A stretch of 64,000 nucleotides of DNA from Verrucomicrobiales bacterium (GCA_027488845.1 JAIYBC010000060.1:62001-126000), one strand, 5' to 3'; shown: positions 26,137-35,192, counted from the stretch's first letter. Program-made: numbers and translations. Notes: generated by a model not told the origin, from the sequence alone.

Positions 26137-28503
26137 ATGCATCGGGTACCAGATGAATCGGACCAGACCGGGGCGGAAGAACACCTCCGTCGACTGGTCG
26201 AACACCACGGACCGCGGATCCGGCGGGTCGCCTCGCGCATACTCGGAGACGAACACCTCGCCGAAGACGCGGCGCAGGAGGTGTTCCTCCGATTCGCCCG
26301 CGAGTCCGAGCGGCTGCGGAGCCATCCCGATGTCGGGGGATGGCTCTTCGTCACCGCACGCCATGTGGCCCTCCAGATGCGGCGCACCGGAATCCGTCGG
26401 CATCTTCGCGAATCCAACGCGCCGATCGTGAACCTGCCCTTGGAAACCCCGACACCCGAACTGCTCGAATGGGTCGACGAGGCCCTTGGGCGTCTGACGG
26501 AAGAGGAGCGGGGGCTCCTGCTCGAACGGTTCGTCGACGGGAAGAGCCATCGGGAGCTGGGTGCGCCACGCGGTTTGTCGGAGGACGCCGCGAGGATGCG
26601 AGTCGCCCGTGCCCTCGATCGGCTGAAGCAGGCGCTGGAGTCGCTGGGACTGGCCCTGACCCCGGCGGCGCTGACGGCGCTGCTCGACGGTTGGTGTGGC
26701 GACTTCCGGTCGGCCTCGCGGTGCGGATCCGTTCGGCTCCGCACCGAAGGCTTCGGACCGTTGTCCCCCATGGCCCGGTACATGAAAGCCGGCCTGGTCG
26801 GACTCGGCACCTTGGCCTTGCTGGTGGTCGCAACGTTGCAGGCGCGCCAAGGTTCCGCGGGCGGCAGGCCCGGCTCCGACGTGGGCCGCGACATCGCGGA
26901 GAGGGCCCGGCCAACACCGGAAGCGGCTTCGCCCAAGAGCGGAGGCCCCGCCGTCGGCACCACGGCCGGCAGTGGACCCGGGCACCGTGCGGAGTCGGCG
27001 TCCGAACCCGACACCTCGATCCGCAAGGCCCGCGAACGGGTCGAAGCCCGCGAGTTCGCCGAGGCCCGTGATCTCCTGTTCGAGGTGCTTCGCCGATTTC
27101 CCGGGTCGGCCGAGGCGAGGTTCGTCCTGGGAAACGCCCATGAGGGACTTGGCGACTTGGAATCCGCCGAACGCGACTTCGACCGGGTGCTGGAGCTCCG
27201 GCCGGACACCGCGGCGAACTGGCACGCACGGGCCCGGATCCGCGACCGCCGCGACCGCTTCGCCGAAGGTCTCGGGGATTGCGACAAGGCCATCCGGCTT
27301 TCCCCGGAGTTCTGGCCGGCCCAACTCGTCCGGGGCCGCTGCCTGCTCGGGCTGCGCCGGTTCCGTGAGGCGGAATCCGCCTTCGAGGAGGCCGCACGGC
27401 TCAAGTCCGACTGGATGGAGACCCTGGAGCTGTTGGGCGACACCCAACTGCGGATCCACAGGTACGCGGCCGCGGAGCAGACCTGGAAGCGGGCCATCGC
27501 GCTCCGACAGGGCACGGCCCGGTACCACCTCGGCCTCGCCCGGGCGCATTCGGGCCAAGGGAAACACGCGGAGGCGGTCGTCGAGTTCGAGAGGACATTG
27601 GAGATCGATCCGGACTCCACCCGAGCCCTCCTCGACCTCGGACTCGCGCGAATGGAGTTGAAGCAGTGGGAGAAGGCCGACGCGGACCTGACCCAGGTGA
27701 TCCGGGTCGAACCCCAGAACGCCTACGCCCATTGCCTCCGGGCGCAGGTCCGGATGGAGCTTGGCCGCCTCACCGACGCCTTGGCAGACATCGACAGGGC
27801 GCTGCGGCTTGCGCCGGATTGGGGCAACTACCACTACCACCGCGGGAAGATCCTGACCGCGATGGATCGCCACGAGGAGGCGATGGAGTCCCTGAAGAAG
27901 GCCCTGACCCTCGATCCGGACCTTTCCTCCGAGGTCTGGGAGGCCCGAGGGGACATCGAGTTCGCCCGTCGTCAGTTCGCCGCAGCCGAGTCCGACTACA
28001 CCCGGGCACTGACGGAGCCGGATTCGCGGATCCACTTCCACCGCGGCCAGGTCCGGATGGAACGGGGCAATCCCACGGGGGCGCTGGCGGACTTCGACGA
28101 ATCCGCACGGTTGGAACCCGGGTCCGCGGGAACCCAGGTGCAACGGGGCCGGACCCTGGCCCGCCTCGGACGTGCGGCCGACGCCCGCGCCGCCTTCGAC
28201 CGCGCCGTGCAGCTCGCACCGAAGTGGTCGTTCGCCTTCGAGAACCGGGGCGCCTTCCGGCACTTCGAACGGGACCTCGAAGGCGCCGCGTCGGACTTCC
28301 TCCGGGCCGTCGAGCTGGCCCCTTCCGAAGCCTACCCACGTCAGATGCTGGCCCGGGTGCGCTTCGAGCAGGGTCGCCGGGACGAAGCGCTCCGCCAGGT
28401 CGACGAGGCCATCCGGCTCGCGCCCGAGGACGCTTCCCTTCGCGAGCTCAGGAAGTCGCTGCAGGAATCCCCGATCCCCGCCACGCAGAACAAGGCACCA
28501 TGA
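26137..28503 (+). CDS. Sigma factor fused to a membrane-anchored tetratricopeptide array
   Basis: A 788-residue protein with an unusual architecture. Residues about 15-80 look like sigma region 2 (RRVASRILGDEHLAEDAAQEVFLRF, GGWLFVTARHVALQMRR) and about 110-165 like sigma region 4 (RLTEEERGLLLERFVDGKSHRELG, MRVARALDRLKQAL). A single membrane helix follows at about 215-235 (LVGLGTLALLVVATL), then a linker and roughly a dozen TPR-like repeats to the C-terminus. The sigma head would be cytosolic and the TPR array outside the membrane. A cleavage step would be needed to release the sigma domain, or it works while tethered. Start ATG 26137 was chosen because the helical sigma fold begins 12 residues later; 26098 is also in frame. 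It overlaps the LamG gene start by four bases (ATGA). Confidence 0.8.
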   Translation: MHRVPDESDQTGAEEHLRRLVEHHGPRIRRVASRILGDEHLAEDAAQEVFLRFARESERLRSHPDVGGWLFVTARHVALQMRRTGIRRHLRESNAPIVNLPLETPTPELLEWVDEALGRLTEEERGLLLERFVDGKSHRELGAPRGLSEDAARMRVARALDRLKQALESLGLALTPAALTALLDGWCGDFRSASRCGSVRLRTEGFGPLSPMARYMKAGLVGLGTLALLVVATLQARQGSAGGRPGSDVGRDIAERARPTPEAASPKSGGPAVGTTAGSGPGHRAESASEPDTSIRKARERVEAREFAEARDLLFEVLRRFPGSAEARFVLGNAHEGLGDLESAERDFDRVLELRPDTAANWHARARIRDRRDRFAEGLGDCDKAIRLSPEFWPAQLVRGRCLLGLRRFREAESAFEEAARLKSDWMETLELLGDTQLRIHRYAAAEQTWKRAIALRQGTARYHLGLARAHSGQGKHAEAVVEFERTLEIDPDSTRALLDLGLARMELKQWEKADADLTQVIRVEPQNAYAHCLRAQVRMELGRLTDALADIDRALRLAPDWGNYHYHRGKILTAMDRHEEAMESLKKALTLDPDLSSEVWEARGDIEFARRQFAAAESDYTRALTEPDSRIHFHRGQVRMERGNPTGALADFDESARLEPGSAGTQVQRGRTLARLGRAADARAAFDRAVQLAPKWSFAFENRGAFRHFERDLEGAASDFLRAVELAPSEAYPRQMLARVRFEQGRRDEALRQVDEAIRLAPEDASLRELRKSLQESPIPATQNKAP

Positions 28504-29492
28504 ACCGGCTGTTGCTCCGAATCCTCTCCCTCGGGTTGTCCGTTGCGTCCCTCCTGGCGGAGGGTCCCTCCCCATTGAAGTTGGAGGACGGCCTCGCCCT
28601 CTGGCTTCCCCTCACCCGGGACCTCGCGGACCATTCGGGCCGCGGACTGCGGATCGAACCGGTCGGCGGCGCCGTCCTCGACGCCGAGGGCGTCCGGCTG
28701 CGCGGAAGACGCGACTGGCTGGAGGCGCCCCATGTGGCCCTGCATGGGCGTCCCTTCTCCGTCGCCCTGTGGCTGCGCGACGAGACCGACGAGAAGACCG
28801 TCGGGATCCTGGAGCAGTTCGACCGGAACCGGCCGAAGTCCCACCTGCACCTGATGCTGCGGGGCAACCGGCAGCCCTACTTCGGGTTCTATGGAGCGGA
28901 CCTGTTTTCCCCGGTGGGTCTTCCGGCGGACCGCGAATGGGTGCACCTCGCCTTCCAGTACACCGGAACCCACCAGGAAATCTGGATCGACGGCCGCCTG
29001 ATGTGTCGGCGCGAGATGGCTCCCTACCTCGGCGAACAGGGCGTCACCGCCATCGGCAAGACGCCGCGCTGGGGCAACGTGCCGGCCAAGGACTTCGCGG
29101 GACACCTGCGGGACGTGCGCATCTACCAGCGGGCGCTCTCCGAACTGGAGATCGGCGTGCTCGCCGGGGTCCGCACACCGCCGCCGGCATCGTCCACGAC
29201 ACCGGCGCCGGGGCCGGCGCTGAGCCGGAAGGCCAGCCTCGGCCGACAGGCGTTCGTCCGCCAACTGTCCGAGGACACAACGCTCCCCTTCATCGAGATC
29301 CAGACCAACGGCCTCGTGATCAACGGCCGGGCCGGGCAGGTCTATCTGCTCCGGCGTTCCGGCGATTTCCAGCGCTGGGAACCCGTCGCCCGGCTCACCA
29401 ACCTGACCGGACGCCTGTTCCACGGAGACACCAACGGCTTCTCGGGACCGGCGGGATTCTTCCAGGTCGAACAGGTGGAACCCGGCCACTGA
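28500..29492 (+). CDS. Secreted LamG-domain (concanavalin-like) protein
   Basis: A 330-residue predicted secreted protein. The signal peptide (LLLRILSLGLSVASLLA) is followed by a LamG/Laminin_G_3-type domain at about 30-225 (LALWLPLTRDLADHSGRG, FSVALWLRDE, EWVHLAFQYTGTHQEIWIDG, GHLRDVRIYQRALSELEI), which binds glycans or proteins. After a Pro-rich linker, a C-terminal module of about 75 residues (LLRRSGDFQRWEPVARLTN, GFFQVEQVEP) resembles the tail modules of three other secreted proteins in this window. The start ATG overlaps the sigma-TPR stop as ATGA, so the two are translationally coupled and the LamG protein may be a partner of the outer TPR array. Confidence 0.8.
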   Translation: MNRLLLRILSLGLSVASLLAEGPSPLKLEDGLALWLPLTRDLADHSGRGLRIEPVGGAVLDAEGVRLRGRRDWLEAPHVALHGRPFSVALWLRDETDEKTVGILEQFDRNRPKSHLHLMLRGNRQPYFGFYGADLFSPVGLPADREWVHLAFQYTGTHQEIWIDGRLMCRREMAPYLGEQGVTAIGKTPRWGNVPAKDFAGHLRDVRIYQRALSELEIGVLAGVRTPPPASSTTPAPGPALSRKASLGRQAFVRQLSEDTTLPFIEIQTNGLVINGRAGQVYLLRRSGDFQRWEPVARLTNLTGRLFHGDTNGFSGPAGFFQVEQVEPGH

Positions 29493-30001
29493 GCCGGCCG
29501 GGACGGCGATACGGGATTCCCAACCCGGGATGCCGGATCTGGGAAGGGCGAGCCGATGGCCTGTCCCTCCGGAAGAGTCCGACGTCGGGTTCGTCTCTGG
29601 AAACCAATCCGTACGCGGATCACCCGGACGTCCGAAGCAGGTGATCTGGCGTCCCCGGAGGAACGCGAAACAGCCCAGTACGCCGGACTCCATCGCCCGA
29701 TGGGTGAAGCCGCGGAACCCTTGCCAGTTCCGCTGGCTGTCGAAGATGGCGGCTTGAAGCGATTCGACGTGGCAGTCCCCGGCAACCGGCGGCAGTCCCC
29801 CGATCGGGATCGGCGAGTTCACCACCTCACCGGCCGGGCCGCAGAAGGTCTTCCATGGGGTGAAGCGGTCCAGGTGGCCGGGTCGGTCTTCCGAACGCGG
29901 ATCACGGGCGGATTCGCCGAACAGTCCGACGGGTTGGTTCGGAAGTTTGAAACCTCCCGATCCGGGTCCAATGTTCATCCAAGTCTTCGACCGATCCTCC
30001 T
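29493..30001. other. 509-base stretch without a supported gene
   Basis: No gene could be assigned. A minus-strand frame from about 30032 stays open and is high in GC3, with protein-like words such as LDRFTPWKTFCGPAGEVVNS and AIFDSQRNWQGFRGFTH, but it runs on through the whole antisense of the LamG gene without a stop, and I recognise no family. A plus-strand frame over 29556-30119 is similarly unsupported. It may be a decayed gene or simply high-GC spacer. Confidence 0.4.
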
Positions 30002-30451
30002 GTGCCAAGCGGCTCCGACAACAATCCGACATCCGAAGGGACCCCGGCCGAAACCGGACGCTTCCTCGTGCTGTTCGATGGCGTCTGCAACCTCTGCAAC
30101 GCCTCCGTACGTTTCCTGATCCAGAGGGATCCCGGACGTCGTTTCCGCTTCGCCTCGATCCAATCCGCCCCGGGCCGGCGACTCTACGAAGCCCACGGAC
30201 AGTCGGCGGAACGGCTGGAGACCATCATGCTGGTGGTCGACGGGACAGCCTACGTGCACAGCGATGCCGCCTTGAGGATCGCCCGCGAACTCGGCGGACC
30301 CTGGTCTGCCCTGTGGCCGCTTCGGTTCATCCCGCGCGGGCTGCGGGATCCGATCTACCTTTGGGTGGCGCGCCATCGCTACCGTTGGTTCGGCCGCTCC
30401 GAGGCGTGCATGGTGCCCAACCCGGACCTGAAATCGCGGTTCCTCGCCTAG
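30002..30451 (+). CDS. DCC (DUF393) family thiol-disulfide oxidoreductase-like protein
   Basis: A 149-residue protein of the DCC family. The signature FDGVCNLCNASVRFLIQRD gives the D-x-x-C-x-x-C motif near residue 26, and the fold is thioredoxin-like. The biochemical role is unknown; a disulfide or redox function is inferred from the Cys pair. The later stretches SIQSAPGRRLY, SDAALRIARELGG and LYLWVARHRY-like text fit the family. A GTG start at 30002 was accepted since no ATG lies upstream of the motif; no clear ribosome-binding site is visible. It converges on the ABC-2 permease operon. Confidence 0.82.
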   Translation: MPSGSDNNPTSEGTPAETGRFLVLFDGVCNLCNASVRFLIQRDPGRRFRFASIQSAPGRRLYEAHGQSAERLETIMLVVDGTAYVHSDAALRIARELGGPWSALWPLRFIPRGLRDPIYLWVARHRYRWFGRSEACMVPNPDLKSRFLA

Positions 30452-30541
30452 TCGGTTCGCAACCTTCCCCAGGCTGACCCGGCGGCGGAAGGCAGCCATG
30501 AACGGCCTGCCGACGGGTCTCGGCCACCCCTTTCGTCCCGT

Positions 30542-31357
30542 TCAGGAACTGGCGCTGGTGTAGTGGCGGAGGGACAGGCGCCAGAAGAGTTCGCTGGCCC
30601 CGAAGCAGACGACCGCCATGCCGATCAGCGGCATCAGCTCCCAGGGGGAACCGAGGCGGTCGGCCAGCAGCTTCGCCGGGACGTTCGAGACCAGGAGCAT
30701 GGGCAGCACCCAGGTGAAGACGGCCCGGTAGGCGCCACGGGGAAACGCGTCGGCCGGGAGACGCGCGATGTTGAACAGGTTGTAGTAGCCCCAGACGATC
30801 CCCTGGGCCCGGACCGTCCAGAAGGCGATGCAGGCGAGCAGGAACATCAGGGAGTAGTGGATCGCCAAGCCCGCCACGCACACCACCACGAAGCCCATCC
30901 ATTGGGCGGCCGAAGGAACGCGATGCAGCTTGGCCAGGGCATAGCCCACCACCGCCAGCCCCATGAGCGCGTTGGCGATGTTCCCGATCTCGAACTTCCT
31001 CACCGAGATCAGGAACCGGGTGTTCACCGGCTGCAGGAAGAGGAGATCCAGGGTCCCCTTGCGGATCAGTTCCGAGAGGTTGGAGAGGTTGGTCACGAAC
31101 AGCATGTGGAACAGCTGCTGGATGAACTGGTTGCAACCCACCAGAAGCACCACCTCCCACCGCGACCAGCCGGCGATGCTGTCGGTGTGGCCGTACAACA
31201 CCGTCATGAAGGCGATCTGCAGCCCGAACCACAGCCCTTCGACCAGGATCCACAGGAGGAAGTTCGCCTTGAACTGCATCTCGTGGATGAGCGAGTAGCG
31301 GATCAGCGCGGCGTAGATGCCGGCGTACCTCCGGACGGTTGCGAAGGCCGCCTTCAT
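30542..31357 (-). CDS. ABC-2 family transporter permease (second of pair)
   Basis: A 271-residue membrane protein with six predicted helices, matching the ABC2_membrane_6/DUF990 type of ABC-2 permease (YSLIHEMQFKANFLLWILVEGLW, SELIRKGTLDLLFLQPVNTRFLI). It should export a hydrophobic or polymeric substrate together with the preceding permease as a heterodimer. The start at 31357 overlaps the stop of the upstream permease (ATGA). No ATP-binding subunit gene is present in the operon, which is unusual because an ABC ATPase normally lies just upstream. Substrate unknown. Confidence 0.85.
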   Translation of the reverse strand: MKAAFATVRRYAGIYAALIRYSLIHEMQFKANFLLWILVEGLWFGLQIAFMTVLYGHTDSIAGWSRWEVVLLVGCNQFIQQLFHMLFVTNLSNLSELIRKGTLDLLFLQPVNTRFLISVRKFEIGNIANALMGLAVVGYALAKLHRVPSAAQWMGFVVVCVAGLAIHYSLMFLLACIAFWTVRAQGIVWGYYNLFNIARLPADAFPRGAYRAVFTWVLPMLLVSNVPAKLLADRLGSPWELMPLIGMAVVCFGASELFWRLSLRHYTSASS

Positions 31358-32172
31358 CCGCCCACCGCCGTGTAGGTGCGCAGTCCCCGGGACCACATCC
31401 ACCGGGCCCCGAGGTACGCCATCAGGATCCAACCCGCCTGCATCCCGATCCCACGCCAAAGCGCCTCCCCATGGATCTGGCCCAGGTAGACGCCCACGGG
31501 GAAGTAGAGCAGATAGGGATAGGGGGTCAGCAGGACCACCTTCTGCAACGCGGCCGGCAGGATGTCCAAGGGGAAGAGATGTCCGCTGGCGATGTACTCG
31601 AAGGCGAACTGGATGAAGATGAAGGTGCTCACGTCCAGCACCCAGAACGCGAGCAACGCCACCGTGTAGGCGATGAAGAACTGGAGGATCCCGGCCATGA
31701 CGATGGAGGCCAAGGCCAGCGAAAGCGTCGCCGCATCGGAGGGCAGGACGAAGTTCTCGCGCTGGAAGACGATGAACACGCTCACCGGGATCAGCGCCAT
31801 GGTGGTGTAGACCGCCCTTCCCGATCCATACAGGCAGAGCCGGTAGGTCAGGTAGTCCATCGGCTTGAGCAGGAACTGGCTCACCTGGCCGTCCTTGATG
31901 TCGGCGGCGATCTGCCAGTCGTCCTCCGCCACCGCGGTGACGGCATCCACCAGGGTGACCAGCAGGTAGTAGCTGATCATCTGCGCCAACGTGTATCCGC
32001 CGAGGATGGCGCCTGGCTCCTTGCCCGCGTAGATGGACTTCCAGAGGAACAGGGTTCCGGCAAGCGGGATGAGTCCGAAGGCGGCGCGGAACAGGAAATT
32101 GACCCGGTAGACGAGCGTGTTCTGGATGCCCAGGCCGAAGACGTGGAGGTATTTGCCCACGGCGAAGCTCAA
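31354..32172 (-). CDS. ABC-2 family transporter permease (first of pair), probable TTG start
   Basis: A 272-residue membrane protein of the same ABC-2/DUF990 type (GIQNTLVYRVNFLFRAAFGLIPLAG, AADIKDGQVSQFLLKPMDYLTYRLCL, ASGHLFPLDILP). The protein-like sequence begins exactly where a TTG codon overlaps the TGA stop of the DUF1844 gene (TTGA), giving LSFAVGKYLHVFGLG; a GTG four codons later is the alternative. The long upstream frame from 32547 lies in another gene's codons and was rejected. It pairs with the following permease. The missing ATPase must be encoded elsewhere in the genome, or this is a reduced transporter. Confidence 0.82.
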   Translation of the reverse strand: MSFAVGKYLHVFGLGIQNTLVYRVNFLFRAAFGLIPLAGTLFLWKSIYAGKEPGAILGGYTLAQMISYYLLVTLVDAVTAVAEDDWQIAADIKDGQVSQFLLKPMDYLTYRLCLYGSGRAVYTTMALIPVSVFIVFQRENFVLPSDAATLSLALASIVMAGILQFFIAYTVALLAFWVLDVSTFIFIQFAFEYIASGHLFPLDILPAALQKVVLLTPYPYLLYFPVGVYLGQIHGEALWRGIGMQAGWILMAYLGARWMWSRGLRTYTAVGG

Positions 32173-32492
32173 TCCATCGCGGAATTCTGCGCGTCGAGGA
32201 GCTCGGCGAAGGCCTCCTGGGTCACCCGGAGGGTCTCGGACAGCAGTGCGGACTCCTTGGGGCCGAGGTTGCCCCGGGTCTTGACCTGGAGCATCTCCAA
32301 CTGGTCGATGAAGATCTTCGCCGCCACCAGGTCGGGTTCCGGCAGGATGTCTCCGTTCGGGTCGGGAATCTTCCCCAGGAACGTCAGGGCCATCTGTCCG
32401 TGGCCGGACACCAGTTGTTCGAACAGGGCCGCATGGATCGCCGGGATGTCGGCACCGGAAAGGCGGTCTTCTGGAAGTGGCGTCGTGTTCAT
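32169..32492 (-). CDS. DUF1844 domain protein
   Basis: A 107-residue cytosolic protein of unknown function. DUF1844 features are visible: PAIHAALFEQLVSGHGQMALTFLG at the N-terminal helix, then AAKIFIDQLEMLQVKTRGNL and ETLRVTQEAFAELLD. It is in the middle of a four-gene operon in which every boundary overlaps by four bases: LON-domain gene, this gene, then two permeases. The family is conserved in Planctomycetes, Verrucomicrobia and Deltaproteobacteria. The genes' tight coupling suggests a joint role, unknown. Confidence 0.8.
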   Translation of the reverse strand: MNTTPLPEDRLSGADIPAIHAALFEQLVSGHGQMALTFLGKIPDPNGDILPEPDLVAAKIFIDQLEMLQVKTRGNLGPKESALLSETLRVTQEAFAELLDAQNSAMD

Positions 32493-33166
32493 GGTTTGTC
32501 CTCGCCCCGTGCGCCCCGTGCGACCTCGGCGGCCAGGAACGCAACAAGGTGGCGAAGCCGCTCGCCGGTGTCGACGGTCTGCAGGATGACCTGTCGGGCC
32601 AACGGATTGGGAAGCAGCAGGGTCGCGATGAGGTCGGTGAATCGGCCGACGTCGCCGATGTGCTTCAGCGCCCGGACGCAGTCCTCGACCTGGGCATCGC
32701 CGCCCGCGGAGGAACCGCTGGCGAGCTGACGGATCAGCTCGAGCGGAACCGGCTGATCCTGACGGAGTCGGGCATCCACGAGGTCGAGGGTGCGGGTGAC
32801 GAGGCTTCCAAGCTCGTGCTCCGATCCGCTGGTCTCGACCAACGGCGTGATCAGGTGCTTCCGGTAGGGACGTGTCTGGACGATCTTCCCCAACTGGACG
32901 CGGAACAGTCCATGGAGCACGAGATTGGAGGTTCCGTTGTCGTTGCGGACGCAGGCGCGCACGAGGCCCAGCGTCGCCACATGGCAAGGCGACTCCCTCT
33001 TGGCATCGGGCCGTTGCATCGCGAGGCAGAACATCCGGTGGGACTCGAGGGAGTCCGAGAGCATGACCCGGTAGCGGGGTTCGAAAATGAAGAGGGGGAG
33101 CATGGCCTGTGGAAACAGGCTGGCCTCCCCCAGGATCATGACGCCCGCACGGTCGGGTATCAGCAT
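32489..33166 (-). CDS. LON peptidase substrate-binding domain protein
   Basis: A 225-residue protein with only the N-terminal domain of Lon protease: MLPLFIFEPRYRVMLSDSL is the beginning of the LON-N (PUA-like) fold, then VRNDNGTSNLVLHGLFRVQL. There is no AAA+ or protease part, so it is a stand-alone substrate-recognition domain, as found next to DUF1844 in several phyla. The stop overlaps the DUF1844 start (ATGA). A start at 33166 is the first plausible one. Function is unknown; it may present targets to another protease. Confidence 0.82.
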   Translation of the reverse strand: MLIPDRAGVMILGEASLFPQAMLPLFIFEPRYRVMLSDSLESHRMFCLAMQRPDAKRESPCHVATLGLVRACVRNDNGTSNLVLHGLFRVQLGKIVQTRPYRKHLITPLVETSGSEHELGSLVTRTLDLVDARLRQDQPVPLELIRQLASGSSAGGDAQVEDCVRALKHIGDVGRFTDLIATLLLPNPLARQVILQTVDTGERLRHLVAFLAAEVARGARGEDKP

Positions 33167-33291
33167 GGGCCGACGTTAAAGGGGGAGTCCTGCGATGCAA
33201 GGCACGGTCCTTCATTGAATGAATCCCCGATTTGAGGGTCTATCCGCCCGGAGGGGGCATCCCTTCCTGACGGTTCATCGAGGAAAAGACC

Positions 33292-34056
33292 ATGAAAGCG
33301 AGTGTTGTTGCGGTGTTGCTGGCGTTGGCGTGCATCGGCGTCGGAGCCGGCTGGTATGTCAACCATGACAAGGCCGAGAAGAACCGCCTGGCCTTGGAGG
33401 CCGAGAAGGCCCGCCTGTCCAAGGACCTGGTCGAGACCACCGCGAAGCTGACCGAACAGGTCCGGGTGAACGCCAACCTGGAGACGAACCTCGTCCAACG
33501 TGTGGAGGAACTGAACACCTTCTCGAACAAGTGGACCTTCGTCGCGACCACGCTTTCCAAGACGGAGACCGAGGCCAAGGCGGCGGCGGAAGCCGCACGG
33601 GCGGAGATCGAGAAGCGCGACAAGCAGATCAGCGGGCTCGAAGGCGAGAAGGACGACCTGACCAAGAAGATGGGTGAACTCACAGGTCAGATCGGGACCT
33701 TGGAATCGCAGATCAAGGAGACGGAACGCAAGCTGGCCGCCAGCGAAGGGGATCGGGAATCGCTGAAGAAGGAGCTGAAGCGCCTGATCGCCGAGAAGAA
33801 CGAGCTGGAGAAGAAGTTCAACGACCTCGCCGTCCTGCGCGACCAGGTACGGAAGCTCAAGGAGGAGCTCAGCATCGCCCGTCGCCTCGACTTCATCCGG
33901 CGCGGACTCTACGGCTTCGAGAAGAAGGGCGCCCAACTCATCAACGAGGGCGTCCGTCCTCCGACGCCGAAGACCACCGCGACCAACGCCTTCCCGTTGA
34001 AGGTCGAAGTCGGCACCGATGGTTCCTCGAAGATCACCACCCCCACCGGAAACTAG
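33292..34056 (+). CDS. Membrane-anchored coiled-coil protein
   Basis: A 254-residue protein with an N-terminal signal anchor (VVAVLLALACIGVGAGWYV) and a long heptad-rich coiled coil from about residue 25 to 190 (Lys/Glu/Leu-rich, e.g. AEKARLSKDLVETTAKLTE). The last 60 residues are loosely structured. I recognise no family; such proteins often act in envelope stability or as periplasmic scaffolds. A good ribosome-binding site, GAGGAAAAG, lies seven bases before the ATG. It lies 50 bases upstream of moaA and may be co-transcribed with it. Confidence 0.75.
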   Translation: MKASVVAVLLALACIGVGAGWYVNHDKAEKNRLALEAEKARLSKDLVETTAKLTEQVRVNANLETNLVQRVEELNTFSNKWTFVATTLSKTETEAKAAAEAARAEIEKRDKQISGLEGEKDDLTKKMGELTGQIGTLESQIKETERKLAASEGDRESLKKELKRLIAEKNELEKKFNDLAVLRDQVRKLKEELSIARRLDFIRRGLYGFEKKGAQLINEGVRPPTPKTTATNAFPLKVEVGTDGSSKITTPTGN

Positions 34057-34106
34057 GTGGTCGGAGCGGTTTTCCTCCGGCGCGATCCGGTCTAGTCTGG
34101 ACGGAC

Positions 34107-35177
34107 ATGGGCGCCGAACTGCGTGATTCACACGGTCGGGTGATGCGGGACCTCAGGGTCAGCATCACCGACCGCTGCAATTTCCGGTGCCTCTACTGCC
34201 TGCCGGAGACCGAGGAGGCCGCCAACTTCTATCGCACGCGCTTCGACGCCCTGCGCAATCCGAAGCCGCCGGCCCCGGTGCCGATCCATCGCGAGTGGAA
34301 GCCGCGCTCCGAGCTGCTTTCCTACGAGGAGATCACCCGGATCGTGCAGGTGGCGGCGGCCCTCGGGATCCAGAAGGTCCGCATCACCGGCGGGGAACCG
34401 CTGCTGCGCCAAGGTGTCGACGGACTGGTCTCCTCGATCGCCCGAATCCCGGGGATCCAGGACCTGGCGCTGACCACGAACGGAGCCCTGTTCGCTGACA
34501 AGGCCCAGGCGCTGAGACAGGCCGGGCTCCAGCGGGTCAGCTTCAGCATGGATTCATTGGATCCGGCGAACTTCCGTCGCATGACCGGCCGCGACGGCTT
34601 GGCCTCGGTGCTGTCCGGGATCCGGCTGGCAAGGGACCTGGGTTTCGATCCGGTGAAGGTGAACGCGGTGGTGATCCGCGGGATGAACGACCACGAGGTT
34701 CCGGAACTGGCCCGGTTCGCACGGCAGGAGCGGTTGAGCCTCCGGTTCATCGAGTTCATGCCGCTCGATTCGAGCCGGTCATGGCAGAAGGAACTCGTGG
34801 TCCCAGGAAGGGAGATCCTGGAGAGGCTCCGTCAGAGCTTCACCCTGTCTCCGGTGGACGCCTCAACCAATCCGTCGGAAACCGCCCGACGTTGGACGGT
34901 CGACGGAGGCCCCGGCGAGATCGGGATCATCGCGCCGGTGAGCGAGCCCTTCTGTGGACATTGCAACCGGCTTCGGATCACCGCCGACGGCAAACTCCGC
35001 ACCTGTCTCTTCAGCCTGGAAGAACATGACCTGCGTCCCCTGCTGCGGGGCGGAGGCGCCGACGACGACATCGCACGCCTCCTGATCGAGAAGGTCGCCG
35101 GCAAGGAAGCCGGTCACCGGATCGGGCAGGCCGACTTCCAGCAACCCGCACGGACGATGAGCTGCATCGGCGGCTGA
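34107..35177 (+). CDS. moaA: GTP 3',8-cyclase MoaA (radical SAM)
   Basis: First step of molybdenum cofactor synthesis: rearranges GTP to 3',8-cH2GTP. The 356-residue enzyme has the SAM-binding cluster motif CNFRCLYC (Cys 24, 28, 31), the glycine-rich ITGGEPLLR, and the second cluster CGHCNRLRITADGKLRTC near residue 290. The C-terminal GG needed for activity is present (SCIGG). Between the first cluster and LLSYEEITR there is an insertion of about 30 residues relative to E. coli (NFYRTRFDALRNPKPPAPVP), probably a surface loop. No other moa gene is adjacent. The upstream coiled-coil gene is unrelated. Confidence 0.93.
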   Translation: MGAELRDSHGRVMRDLRVSITDRCNFRCLYCLPETEEAANFYRTRFDALRNPKPPAPVPIHREWKPRSELLSYEEITRIVQVAAALGIQKVRITGGEPLLRQGVDGLVSSIARIPGIQDLALTTNGALFADKAQALRQAGLQRVSFSMDSLDPANFRRMTGRDGLASVLSGIRLARDLGFDPVKVNAVVIRGMNDHEVPELARFARQERLSLRFIEFMPLDSSRSWQKELVVPGREILERLRQSFTLSPVDASTNPSETARRWTVDGGPGEIGIIAPVSEPFCGHCNRLRITADGKLRTCLFSLEEHDLRPLLRGGGADDDIARLLIEKVAGKEAGHRIGQADFQQPARTMSCIGG

Positions 35178-35192
35178 CCGGCCAACGGCGGT

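Noticed and set aside
25432-28575. A 1047-residue minus-strand frame antisense to the sigma-TPR gene
   Set aside because: High-GC shadow of the plus-strand gene; the plus frame has clear sigma and TPR motifs and the minus frame has Arg/Pro/Gly-rich text.
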